A DNA stretch of 64,000 bases. Source: Patiria pectinifera (taxonomy: Eukaryota > Echinodermata > Asteroidea > Valvatida > Asterinidae). Positions 12,437 through 25,200 of the stretch are shown here, piece after piece. A program made the translations under genes and the position numbers. How positions within the stretch are numbered: the stretch's first letter is position 1; the number at the start of each line of letters is the position of its first letter. The notes beneath the pieces were generated by a model, which saw only the letters and a list, made by a program, of their open reading frames with translations, ran no database searches and was not told where the DNA came from. The stretch lies in the NCBI GenBank assembly GCA_029964075.1, contig CM057129.1, positions 15,367,430 through 15,431,429 on the forward strand, read 5' to 3'.

Positions 12437-12865
12437 AGTGTTGTAGTCGAGTACATTTCCATGAGTACGAGTACTTCATCATGAGTACAAGTACAAGCAC
12501 AAGGCAAATGTTTTCTACGAGTATGAGTACCAAAAAATATACTCGAGTCCAAGTACTTACCACAAGTAGGAGCAAATTTCAATGTTTCACATGTTTTTAA
12601 GGGATTTTTGCTGTCAAACTGCATTAAACAAATGAAGAAGTCTCCCAAATAGTAGAAAACTGGTTCTTTTCTTGCATCTAGCTCTTAATTTCTTTAAAAA
12701 TTCTTGCGGGAGAACATTTACAAGAGTACGAGTACAAGTATGAGCACAAGCATGAGTACGAGTATGAGTACCAGTCCAGGTATTTTTTTTGTACGAATAC
12801 AAGTATATATATCCATGAGTACGAGTACCGAAAAAATGTACTAGAGTATGAGAACTACAAGTATG
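12437..12865. repeat. Degenerate GAGTAC/AAGTAC hexamer repeats
   Basis: Two blocks (about 12440-12570 and 12722-12865) are made of variants of GAGTAC, AAGTAC and GAGTAT in near-register. They flank an unrelated 150-bp AT-rich insert. The arrangement suggests an old simple repeat interrupted by an insertion. Confidence 0.7.
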
Positions 12866-13126
12866 GCCCAGCCACTATTGACCCAGTTTGATCAAAGTAC
12901 AATGACTGTGTCATTTGTTGTCAATTGTCATCTACCATATTCATTACTGAGAATGTCTAATTTCTTTTGTGACTACTAAAATAGTTCAACCCATATCTTA
13001 TAATTAGTTCAACCCATAATGCAGCAACCAGCTAGAGTAAAGTTTATAACTGTCATATTAAATTTTAGAATTTATTGTGAAAGTAATTAAATGTCGATTT
13101 CTTTTTCTTGCTGATTTCTCCAACAG

Positions 13127-13202
13127 GAAGACCAGCTTGGAGACGCAGCATGAAACCCTGGTGAATAGGCTGGCTGTCCCCGATGCGTCATCCCCACCCA
13201 AG
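13127..13202 (+). CDS. PDZD2-like: Exon 1 of those found: linker upstream of PDZ-A
   Basis: This 76-nt exon encodes 25 residues starting [18 protein letters not shown] and ending SSPPK. The acceptor is a pyrimidine-rich tract ending CAACAG; the donor is AAG followed by GTTTGT. It enters at codon position 3 and leaves at phase 0, which fits the phase-0 acceptor of the next exon 9.7 kb away. It contains no recognisable domain, so it is supported only by splice sites, an open frame and phase agreement. The incoming split codon shows that coding sequence exists upstream. Confidence 0.6.
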
Positions 13203-16200
13203 GTTTGTCAGTTTTACATTTCTGGATCCCATTTCATAAAGCTGCTAAGCAGACAAATATTGCTTAGCTAATTTATATATACACGCAAAAAACAGCTGAG
13301 AACCAGTTGCAAGCAATACACATTGCATGACATTTTGACTGGTAACCTGTTTCTGCTGAACAGATATTTTCTGTGCTAAGCAGATTTCTGGGCTTAGCTC
13401 CACGAAATTTGCCTGTTTATTTGAAAACATACTGATTAAGTTTAAAGGCAGAGTATATCATTTGCAGCTATCTAAAAAGTAACTGACCAAATTATTGTTG
13501 AAAAACCTACTTGGGTTAAAGATAGTAATGGCAATAAACTCCCTGTGAAATTAGTCTTTCTGGCATGCTGTCAGTATGAAGAAAACCAAAAAGAAGGCCA
13601 TTTCCAAAGATAAGTCAAGTGACACATTTTTGGAAATTTCCATTAATAGTTGGTTTGTGACTCAGCGAATCCGTGAATGGATCTGCGCAAGCGTCGACAA
13701 GACGCACAGGCGTGCGTGGTTGCTATTATTCATCGGTACGTGACATCGCGTAGCCGCAATCAGCTGAATGAGAAAGTGTCCCTTTCGCTGACAACAACAT
13801 GTGCACCTCTCCAGTGCCAAAGTGCATGTTCCAGCTGTGCATGTCATACCCATGTACTTGTACACGTATGTACATGCATCCTAGACTCTTGTGCATGCAC
13901 GTCAGGCATTTATCACCGCTGTAATCGGTCAAAACGTCATGGAGCGAGACTTAATGGATCTATTTGAATTCATGCAGCATCGATTGCCTTCTTTTTTTTG
14001 CCAGTTCCAAAGCAGAAAATCGTCCCCAGCTGTTCCATCTGCTTTGAGTCATACCTCAAATGAGGATTATTGTTGTGGATTACAGTGCGGTTTAAGCCAC
14101 TTTTCTACGCCTCGTTTTTTTCTCCTCGAGAGAGGCTACAGCTGGGAGGAAATGGGAAAAGCGTCAATTGATGGATTTTTAGCCGAGGATCGGTTTGTAT
14201 TGTCTCAGAAATTGTGCTATTTCGAGTCTTGTTCAACCTCCTGGAACAATCACTTCGCTTTTATTTGATATGGGCTCTGTAATCCAGTTGATCCACTTTG
14301 CTGTGCTGTCAGTCAAGTTTAACAGTGTGATTGTAGGATGTTTAGAACTACTTGTAGCTGTAAAACATGATGCCCAGTTTTTCAAGTTTTAAAATGATGC
14401 CCAGTTTTTCAAGTAACAAAACAAAAAAAGTCCTCAAACCCACACTACATCATTAATATACTCGAATATTGGGTTTTCTTGGGGAGGTTGTTCTCCAAAT
14501 TACATGAAAAACAAATTAAATCAATGTGCTGGGGATGGATGAAACAAGATTCAGGAAGGGAGTTCCAGAGAGAGTCTCAGTATGAGAAGTATCTCGCAGA
14601 ACAATCCTACGGAACCCCTACAGCAACATAGCAATGCAGAGTTATGTAAGACATTGCTACAGTGTACAAGGTCCTGCAATGAACAACATCAGCAAGCGAC
14701 ATTAACCCTAACTCCCTAATGTCTTTTACGAAGTACATGAAATGGACCAATTCCACCAAAATTCATCGCTGACCCTGCTTCACATAATGCTTCAGGACCA
14801 AATCCGCTGAAATCCACCACAAGACCACCACTACTATAGGTGGATTTTGATGGACTTGGTACAGATGGCTTGCCTACCAAAATCCCCAAAATGGGGAAAT
14901 GGATTTTGATGGGTTTGGGGTGGTTAGAGTTAAGGTGTTTCCACCCCACCCAACTCCTGTGTTCTTCTTCTGAAATAAAAGAATAGGGAAAACATCTAGC
15001 CCTTTGTATTCATAAGGCACACCCATTTTTTCTCAAGTAAAAAAATCTGGCTGTGCATCGGAACTGGGTACCGGGCACCCGACCGCTGATGTCGGGCAAC
15101 GGTTCCGGATTATGGGATCGGGTACCCAAAACCAACTTTACAAATGACTAAGTTGCTTCTCAGACAATGAAAAAGACACGTTTTGAATGTCATGTGTGCA
15201 AATTTTCACAATAAAAACCAGGCTACATTGAAAATCAAAACAGATTTCATGTGTAACATGCAACAGATGATGCTCACGAAAGTTGCAGTTTTCACCATAA
15301 AGCTATTGAAAGCCCTTCAGACAACTTCCGGGATTTGAATTTTGGGGTGGGGTTCTTTTACGAGTACCCGGACACCTGTGTTTTACTTTAATCGGGTACC
15401 CGGTTCCTGTTCTACCCGTAAATGCACACCACTAATCACAAGCCATTCCAGCTGAGAAACCTTACAAGTAGAAGTACATGTAAGTAATTTGATTGAGTAG
15501 TTTTTAGTCATAATGGCTTGGATTTCATCAAGAAAAAAGTCTGTTTAACTTCACGTCTGGACAACCAGATTAACGAGATGAAGTATCGGCCGTCAAAAAA
15601 GGGTGGACTGAGAAAAAAAAGTGCAAGAGCACCATCAGGATAGGCTTCTCAGTTACACAGGCTGCTATCTATTGAGTAATTATAATTAACCTCCTGCTCA
15701 CCCCGGGAAAACCCCAAGCCTGAGCTTGATCGCCCCCCTGTGTCTCTCCCCAACCCCCCCATTGCGTGCCACTTTGCGGCGAGCCCCCGTTTTTCCTCGG
15801 TAATTGGTGACATCCTCAGGAGGAAGGACTCGCTTGTTAGACGGTCCACGGCGCAGCGGGGATCAACTCTCCCTCCCCTCCTCCTTTTTCACTTCTCTTG
15901 GCGGCGCCGCTGAGTGAAATTTCCTCTCTGCCCGGGTTCTCTTCTTTTTCTTGTCACCTTGAGAAGTTGATGATGGAGTTCGCAGCTCCACCCCCTGAAT
16001 TTCTTGGGGTAATTTCTTTTTTGGAGTCGAAGGCTCTAATTTGATTGGGATTTTGGTCGCTCGTTTTTTCCTGCCCTTTGGATAAAAATCTTGTTGAACT
16101 GCATAATTACAGGCCCACCTCTGGATTTTGTAGAATTAAATTGTTTTCTTCAATAGATGAATAGAATGAAAAGTTTGGCGAGATATGAAATCTGGGGGTG

Positions 16201-19200
16201 TTCTTTCTGTTCTGCCCTTTGGATAATAAGTTTGCTGACTGGGGCCAATTTCAAGTAGTCTGAGTATCACCCATTGTCCAATGGTGCCCTCTCAGTATCC
16301 AACATCTGATATATCTGAGCAAGGCAAATTTTATGCAACCCCGCTCGCCAGCCAATCGGAGTCGAATTTAGAAATTGTGTTGTAATTTCAATCAGAAATG
16401 TGGACTACATTGTAAGCTGTTTTTTGGTCAATTTGCCTGAAATGTTTTTGTCATACAACAATGGCTTACAGATGACCCGCTATAATTAAGGCACCCGCTG
16501 AATGGACAGAATCTCAAGGTCAGGACACAGTCTTGTTGTGCATAATTAATCACCGAATCTGCTTGTTTATCATAGACCCTTGCAGTGCAAGGGAATGTTC
16601 CATAGACTATATTTCAAGAAGTTGCCAAAAATCACACATAATTGCTTAGCACAAACATAGTATGTGCATAATAGCAAACATAGGTTACCAGCCAAAATGT
16701 CATGCAATTGACAGTGCATGTGACTGGTCCCCAGCAAATGTTCACTCAGCACACGAATCTGCTAAGCAATATTTTCTACAGAGTAGCTTTGTGCAATCGT
16801 GCCCTGGATGCACCCCATTAGAAGGGATTAACAAGACAGTGACCAATCACACATCTGCCTCTCTTTTCAACTCAACAGTTGGTCATTTTTCTGCATATTT
16901 TTCTTTCTTCCAGATATACATTCTTTATTGTTTATGCTCCATTCTACATAAACACAAGTGCATCATTGAAATCACATCAATGAATTTTAAACTTTATTCC
17001 CCCCCCCCCTTAAGAAAAAAATAAAATCCAACTTAAAGCATGCATGCTCCCATCTCCGCCCTTTCAAAAAAAAAAGAATAATTACTTGCTAAATGAAATG
17101 TATTGGCAGTGATTTGGTGACATCTTCCGATGGATATCAACTTTATTTCCCGTGATGCACTGAGGTAAAGCGGCTTTTTTTGTATTGCAAACGACACTCA
17201 GAAAGTGTACGCTTTTCTTTTGTGGGGCCTTTATTTAGTAAATTTTTGTTTTTTGGGGGGCCCTTTCTCATATTTTTTAAAACAAATAATAAAACTGCAA
17301 AAACCTCCTTGCGTTCAAAGTGATTCCTGCAAGTTCTCACACTCACAGACACTTTCTGTGATTTCGTTCATTCAGAAGTTTCTCAAAGATCCCCTTGTGA
17401 AAGCCACAAATATAGCCCCAAGCTATCCGGTGATAAGACTCCCAAGATTATTACAGGAAGCTCCTGGTATATCCATATCATATTTCTAGCCCTGAGGCAT
17501 TCGTATTAGGACGACTCTGGCTTATGTTAACCTGACAAGTCATCCTGGATGTACGGACCAGGAGAAGGTGATGTTGAATCAGTCAGGAACTTGTACATTA
17601 CAGGTGCATTGATATGTGATACCTGTAGCTGAAGGAGTTGAGCTTATCTGATCAGAGATTCCTGGACAGGTAGACTGGATACCTTACCTCGTAGTGTACA
17701 TGAATGTACATGGATAGGCTCTTTTACACTGCCCAATATTTCCATGTCAGACCCAGGTCCAAAACAGAGACTTTGGTAATCCCTTTTGCTCAAGGAAGAA
17801 TCCAGCATGGCTTCGATACACGGGTCCAGTGCTCTTTACACGGGTAAAAACCCAACCCTGGTTAGGACCAGGGTTGGGAAGCTCTACGCCGACCAGTGTA
17901 GGTAGGCATACACTGCGTTATGGGGAAGTTTTTTATTGTTAGGCAAATTAGGACCGAGTTATGGGGACTTTCTGCTGTCCCCATAGCATTTTCGGTCCCC
18001 ACAAATACCTTGTGGCGACGAGTGTAAGTCCCCACAATTATGGAACAAGAATGTGTGTACACACTGGTGTAGGTGCAGGCCGGCCGTCACCGTGTTACGG
18101 GGAAGTTTTTATTGTTGGGGAAATAAGGACCGAGTTGTGGGGACTTTCTGCTGTCCCCACAGCGTCTTCGGTCCCCATAATACCATGGAACAACACGTGT
18201 GTAGTCCCCACAGTTATGCCTTACCTACCCGGATTCGATGGGACCCAGTTGCACTTTTAGTGGACCTGTGTTGATTTGAATAAATATAAATAATTCATTT
18301 ATGTAAATTTTAACATGGGTAGGCAAGATGTAAGTGTGAAAAGGTATTATGAAAACAAAACGATACCCATAAATTTACTCAAATTTATTATTGAAATACC
18401 TGCAAAGCTGAATTGTTTTTGTTGCTGGCTCAGATACAGTGAACTTTGTGCTTCTGTTGGGCTGAGATATTTTGATTTCTACATTGTTCATCAAATTTCC
18501 CCAGTTGTTTCATAGATCACTAGCAAAATTTGACTTGAAGAAAAGTGACATTTGTGTGTGGTGAGTGTTAATCAAACCAAATCATTGAGTGCATGGGTTT
18601 AAAATGATACAAACATGTACCAGCCAAAATCGTGATTGAAAAATAAAGAACGAACGAGGCCTCGCCTTGCCCGCTGCATTGGGTAGGCGGCTTCACCACC
18701 TGGCCCCGCAATGTGGACAACGTCCACCTTGCTAGCAATCATCTTGAGAACAATCAATGCTTGAACAACTCATGAAGACACACACACAGCCACATACTTT
18801 TGTGCTTTATGGGATAGCACAATGCTTTGAACATGCAGCATATTCTGTTATGGCTGAGTTGGCATCATGATCCATGCACGTACATTACGACCGTGTTCGA
18901 TTACTTCCCTGCACTTACTCGTGCAAGCGCGACTGCGTCCAATTTAACTCTCACTTGACTTCTCTCGCTTACTCAAGCCTAGCCCAAGTAACCGACCCGC
19001 TAAGCTGGTTACTTGGGTAAGTATCCCACAATACAGTGCGAAAATATCGACCTCGAGTAACCCGAGATCAATCGTTTATTGCTACAGATTGCACATACAT
19101 GTGCATCTATACCCAAGACGAAAGTACGGGTAAGCACGAGAGAAGTGAGGGAAGTAATCAAACGCGGTAGTAATGCACGTGTGCTATTCAAGAACAGAAA

Positions 19201-22200
19201 TGTCAACCTGGTGCCTCTGGTTTTTATGAAGCTGTGAGAGCTGCCACATGAGAAAAGGAAGCTAGTGTAAAGCCATTTCAATGCCACACTATTAACCAGC
19301 CCTTAAGCTCACTCATTTGCTGTCAACTTGCATTACACAAAGTTTTCCTCAGGATAAAACTTGTTCCTCCTACTAATCTTGCCCTACATGCGTACAGGGT
19401 CAAAATTAGCGTCTGTTTAGGGAAGTGGTCTGGAGCCCAATAAATCAAAACTTATGGGGTGTAATGACACTTTTTGCAATTATCTGTCGTCCATCATTTC
19501 AGATGAGGGTTGCCCGATACTCTAATAACCTTCCCCTTCCCCCAAGCAATTGATTTGGCCTTCATAGTTCTTGCACCTCCCCCCATCCACCTTTTCCTTC
19601 CAATTGGGGAGGGGAGACATGTCAATGTAGATGATGTCCATGAGGCACTTAGGACTTGGCTCTGTAGGATTCCAGCTGTTTTGCCCCTCCCTTCCCCTCC
19701 CAGGTTGACCTGGGGCGACACTTCAGAGAAACATTGAACCCTTCCCTTCGAAAATCTGCATCACGCCTAAGGATTACTGTAGAAAATATGGCTTAAAGGC
19801 AACGGTAGATCTAGAGACTAGTGGCTTCTTCACACTGTCATCACACGTACCAGTGTTAAAATCAACAGGGGTCCACTATACAAGGAAGATTGGATCGAAC
19901 ACAGGTTGACAAGGCATACAACTCACACTTGGCACCAGCTTGTACGTGACTGGCTGTAGATTTGGGTGTTTCTTCAAGTACCTTGGATAGAGCCTCTCAA
20001 CCCTGGTCCAAACCAGAGCTAAATTTCACCCGTGTAGAGTGCTGGACCTTTCGCAGAAGCCATGTTGGATTCTAGCTAGTGTGAAAGTGTTCCTGAAATC
20101 TCTGGTTCTCCTACTTGGTCCAACACAGAGATTTTGCATAGTGTGAATGGGCCTTAGGCTTGGGTGATTCAAGAATAGAATCAATTGTGAACATGGAATA
20201 ATTTTGGAGGAATTGATTCTCTGGACAATTGATTCCAGACACCTCAAAACAAATGTTATGTGGTTAATGGTCATGTTTAAGAGAGAAAAAAAAAACACCT
20301 CCCAATGACCTCGTGATTCATGTTTCAGTTGTATAGTTCATTAGTGAAATAATAACGTGCTCTATTTTGTCATCAAGGACAGTAGAGTAGGTCATTTGTC
20401 ATTTGTGCATTTGTTTCGTTGGAAGCAACAAAAGTGCTCAAAATATAAAGACGGGTGCTTCACAACTAACCTGATGAAGTTTTAGCTCTGTGAATGCTGT
20501 AATTTCAGAGGAAACAGTATTCTAGAAGTTCGATTTTAACTCAAAAGTTGTTGATTCATATTTTGAATTGCGCCCCAAATCAGCATCTGGAACAAGTTCT
20601 CATTCAGCCGATTGGATGTCACCCACTGAACCAACGAATAATAGCAACTGCACGCGTGTGTGTTGTGTCAATGTTTGCGCGCATCCATTCACGGATTCCC
20701 CAATTACAAACCAACTGCTATTGGAAATTTCCAAAAATGTGTCATTTGACACATCTTTGGAAATTCCTTCTTTCATTGTTTTCCTCAAAATGACAACATG
20801 CAAGCAGGAACAATTTCACAGGAAGATAAGTGCCATTTCTATCTTTATAGCATTTTAACAATTAAGCTGTTTAACAATAATGTGGTCAGTTACTTTTTGG
20901 GTAGCTGCAAATGATGTGCTTTTCCCCTTTAATTCAACAGTGTATTCCCATACGTCCGGAGAGTCAGTTAATTTAATTTGAGGGGGGAGGGGAGGGATTA
21001 TCACATTGACATGATAATAAATTGAACTGAGTAATCATGTGCTACAGACAGAGTATATCAGAGAAATTTAAAAAAAAAAGTAAAAAAATTTTGACAGCAG
21101 AGTTGGGTGTCCATTACAAGTGAAAAATGTATTGACATAATGGGGTCAGATCGTCAATTTTGTTGCCAGTGATGTCTGATCCACTGGTAATGAAGCGTTA
21201 TTTTACGGGAAGCAAGCCATTATTCAATTGGCAGGAATATATCCTGTCTTGTGGGCAAAGCTGCCAAAAATGGAAATACATCGAGTCTCAAATTGTGAGA
21301 CTATTGGGAGCTGAAAGGCGTCAGTGTCAATCCCTTTCATCTTTTGTCTAGATATCGCTTCAATCAACAACTGTGAGATGAAATGCCGGCGGCCATTTTG
21401 GAGTTTACAGGAAAAAAAATTGTTTGGGTCACTCCCTGACCCCGCTTCTAATTGACGATAATATTTTCCATAATAACAAATAGGAGGCAGAATCAGCAAG
21501 CCTGTAGTCCTCTTTGTACTCGACTGACTGAATGACTGAGTCACTCACTGATTTACTCATTGACTTTCTCTCTGACTAAGGCTATGTTCAAATTACTTGC
21601 CTACGGCTTGAAATTACACACGAGTCTATGGGAAGCGGCTGCAGCCACTTCGCATAGACTTGTGTGTAATTCAAGCCGTAGCCAAGTACATGTCTGAATT
21701 ACTTGACTACGGCTTGAAATTACACACGAGTCTATGGGAAGCGGCTGCAGTCACTTCGCATAGACTTGTGTGTAATTCAAGCCGTAGCCAAGTACATGTC
21801 TGAATTACTTGGCTACGGCTTCAAATTACACATGAGTCTATGCGAAGCGGCTGCAGTCACTTCGCATAGACTTGTGTGTAATTCAAGCCGTAGCCAAGTA
21901 ATTCGGACATGGGCTAACTGTCACTTATGAATTAGACTTGCGTAAGGCTCACATTTGCCCAAACGTTTGAATAGGATAACCACATAATGCCAACAACGAA
22001 TGGGCTAAATCTGGCCCATTTTTTTTAAGGCCACATGCATGAAAAGACTTACAGTGAACAGCTGTTCTGAACGGATTGAATAGAATTTTTGTGCACTCGT
22101 GGACCAGCCTTACTAGGCTAAGAACCTTCCTGATCCTCCACAATGGACCGATCCAGTAAGCCCCGCCCACTGCACACTGGCCCACCTCTCCAATGCCACA

Positions 22201-25200
22201 CTGCATTTTCCTGCCGCGCGCATCATACGCGCGTGCACGCATGTCGGACTTTTGTGCAAGCACGTCGGACATAAATCATGGCTGTGATTGGTCAGAACAC
22301 CATGGGGCGGTGCTTACTGGATCGGTCCATTCTCCACGGTGCAGGAAAAGATTATTACATTCTTTGCACTTAAAGTAACTTAAAGTTCCAAAAGTAACCT
22401 ACCGAATATCATCAAAAGCTTACTTTGATTAAAGATCGGACTGGTACGAAACGCCCCATGAAATTATTCCATCTGGCTTGTTGTCAATTAGAAGAAATTA
22501 AGAAATGTAGGTGATTTCCAGCAATCTGTCAACTGACTGATTTTTGGAAATAAAGAATGCCATGGACGAAATCGTGTTTTGTGTTCAAAACATGTCCATG
22601 GTTTTTTCACTGTTTTCTCAAAAGGTGCAATATTCATTAAGCTGAAACTTCCACAGGCTATGTTTTGCCCATTCTTCTTTTGGATTTTGAGTGGTGTTAT
22701 TATTGGAAAAAGAACAAAATGCATGAAAAACAAATGATCTTGTATGTCTTTAAACTTTGAAGGGGCATCAGAACACCCATAAATTTATAGTGGTTGATAT
22801 AATATATCAACATCCATGTAGCACATTTATTTTATTCTGTCTAATTATTAAAGACAACTCATTCTGCACACAAAGAGTGATTATTCCTTATTTGTTCTAA
22901 CCAGCAGCCAGCAAGGAATGACAGCCCCAAGCTTTCCCACCACCCCACGGGCCGGAATTCGCCCAGCCTCACCGTGGTGCAGCAGATCGCGCTCATCAAG
23001 GGGGCTTATGGGAAGGGGTTGGGGTTCAGCATCGTCGGGGGCGAGGACTCGGTTAAAGGCAAGATGGGGATATTCGTCAAGACCGTCTTTCCATCGGGTG
23101 CCGCTGCTGCCGATAACAGACTCAAGGAAGGTATGGTGCAATAGACCTTTTGCATATTTCTTTGTCAGTTCTGTTTTAACGTGAAAGAACATACTTTTGG
23201 TGAAAAGCCAAGTGGCTTTTTCCGGCAACGTCTTATGCACCTTGTGACACCAGTTTTGTAAAATTGGACTCACATTTTTGTGTATCATGGGCACATCTGG
23301 GGGGTGTGGGGGAGGTGTGGCATCTGGGGGGGGAGGTGTGGCAGATCCCCATATCCCAACATGCCAAATTCAAAATATCACATTGCTCTGACCACCTACA
23401 TGTAGATCCCCGACAAAGCCTCTGAACCCCGAACACCCCCACTCCGTCCCCCATACCCCACCCCACCCCACCCCACCCACACCCACACCCCCACCCCCAC
23501 CTCGCTAAAAACAGAATCCCTTACAAATGTACTTGGCATTCTTATGAAAGAAAATGCTATTGGATGTCAATTCTTTTCATAGGAGATGAAATATTGGCAG
23601 TGAATGCTGAATCCATGGAAGGAATGACCCACAAGCAAGCAATCAACAAGTTCAAGGTATTTCCAAGATAAAAGATCGTTTGTACTGTGATAAAAAATAA
23701 GATCATCTGTACTGTGATTGATATTATTAGCTAGTACTACTGCCGAACAGTGTCATGGAGCTGTGTGAGCTGAGATAGTCTTTGGAATGTATTCTTGGCC
23801 CGTTGAGCACTTAGGTTAAAAATGATGTACATGTAGGGCCTTCAGCACCAATAGCCATGGATATGTGACTTTATAAATCTATACCCTATTATTATTAACT
23901 TGGTTTAAATATTGACCAGTGCACATGTGTGTGATTTGCCATATCATTGCTTACAATTGCGTACATGTACATGTATGTACGTCTAACCTCTAACCTGGGG
24001 CATAACAGCGAATGCAAATTCATAGGGTTTTTTTGGGGGGGGGGTCTTTGCTGTCCTTATTCGTGGGCCAGATCTCCAGTCAAGTAGTCTTAAGGCCAAT
24101 GCACTGTCTTGTCTTCACAGGCTGATGAGCGCTATTGTAACCCTAACTAATTTTTTCGCCTGTGCCCTGTCCTATTAGAAGTCCAGTCTGTCCACCAGGC
24201 TATCTACCGGCCATGTCTGTCAGTCTGTCTGTCAGACCGTCCATCTTGATTAGCCTGGCAGTCAGACCCTCTGCTGGGGCTGCCAGTCCATTTCCCGTCT
24301 GCCATTAATTCACACCTGTGTGTGACCCACCCAACTTTTTTTGGGCACACCCCGGTTAACACCCTGAATGGCGCCTTTTTATATGTCAGGATTTCGAAGT
24401 GGTATACTTTTCCAGAATAGGATTTTGCGTTCAGATTTTTGTATTCCTTTTTGCAATTTTTCTAATTTTTTTATTGTAACAAATCTATAAATTGAACCAT
24501 AATTTGGCCACTATGGCTGTGAGAGTTCGGACGTAAGTAACAAACAATGTATTAAAACCTTAATCTTGAATACATCTTACCGGGATGAATTCATATTCAA
24601 TTTTAAAAAACGAAAATGAACTTACCTCGTAACTTAAATTGTTTTGGTTAATTTTCTTTACGTTAATTTCCCAGCCCATTAAAAATGAATGACATTAAAA
24701 CAGGTTCAACATGAGATTATTGCCCTGAAAAAAAAATATCTTTAAGAAACCTCCCTTATGCAACTTTCAAGCTGTTAAAAAACCTAATCAGCTCTACTCA
24801 CCAATTTCTGATCCCAGTTTATCTCTCGCCGGTCAAAAGCAAAGAACTCAGGAACCTTATTAGTGCAATCACACCATCTTGTTTGGTTTCCATGGCAACA
24901 CAACACAACACAGGAAATCAAAACTGAGCCCCGTGAAGGAAGTACCTTGTTTGGAGTAGCTAGGTACTAGTTCTGACTGGATTTTATAGACAGAAATTAC
25001 AGCTTAAAACGCTCCCCCCCCCCAAAAAAAAAAGGCCATGACTAATGATATAGCCTGTCTTGTATTGGATAATCGGAACATTAAACGTAATGTGATCTAT
25101 TGCATCAATGCAAACTGTTTGACAGGCAGGACGAGTCAATAGCTGTCAGGGGCCAATTTCATGGAAGTACATGGATAAGGACACAAATTGCTCAGCTCAA

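Larger units (their letters stand above)
1..13126. other. Upstream intron or flank, no exon recognised
   Basis: I found no splice-bounded frame with PDZ or other domain signatures here. The many short ORFs lack conserved features. Contents are the repeats annotated separately, poly-C/poly-G runs (for example 4405-4415, 4807-4825, 5846-5860, 5976-6045), a two-copy 22-bp repeat at 8541-8586, and a two-copy 17-bp repeat near 1190-1225. Because exon 1 starts with a split codon, this stretch must be at least partly intronic. Confidence 0.6.
13203..22904. other. Intron between exons 1 and 2 (9.7 kb)
   Basis: No further exon was recognised. The interval holds the repeats listed separately, C/G-rich patches (15700-15760, 15840-15930) and otherwise unremarkable AT-rich sequence. 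A phase-0 exon of weak coding signal could be missed. Confidence 0.55.

Noticed and set aside
12154..12648. Minus-strand 164-residue ORF
   Set aside because: It overlaps the GAGTAC simple repeat, another ORF in a shifted frame is equally good, and no domain is seen.
21591..21907. CRISPR-like array
   Set aside because: The repeats are directly adjacent, palindromic, 106 bp long and lack spacers; the genome is eukaryotic.
23452..23505. Interstitial telomeric repeat
   Set aside because: The units are CCCCA/CCCA rather than the animal CCCTAA repeat.
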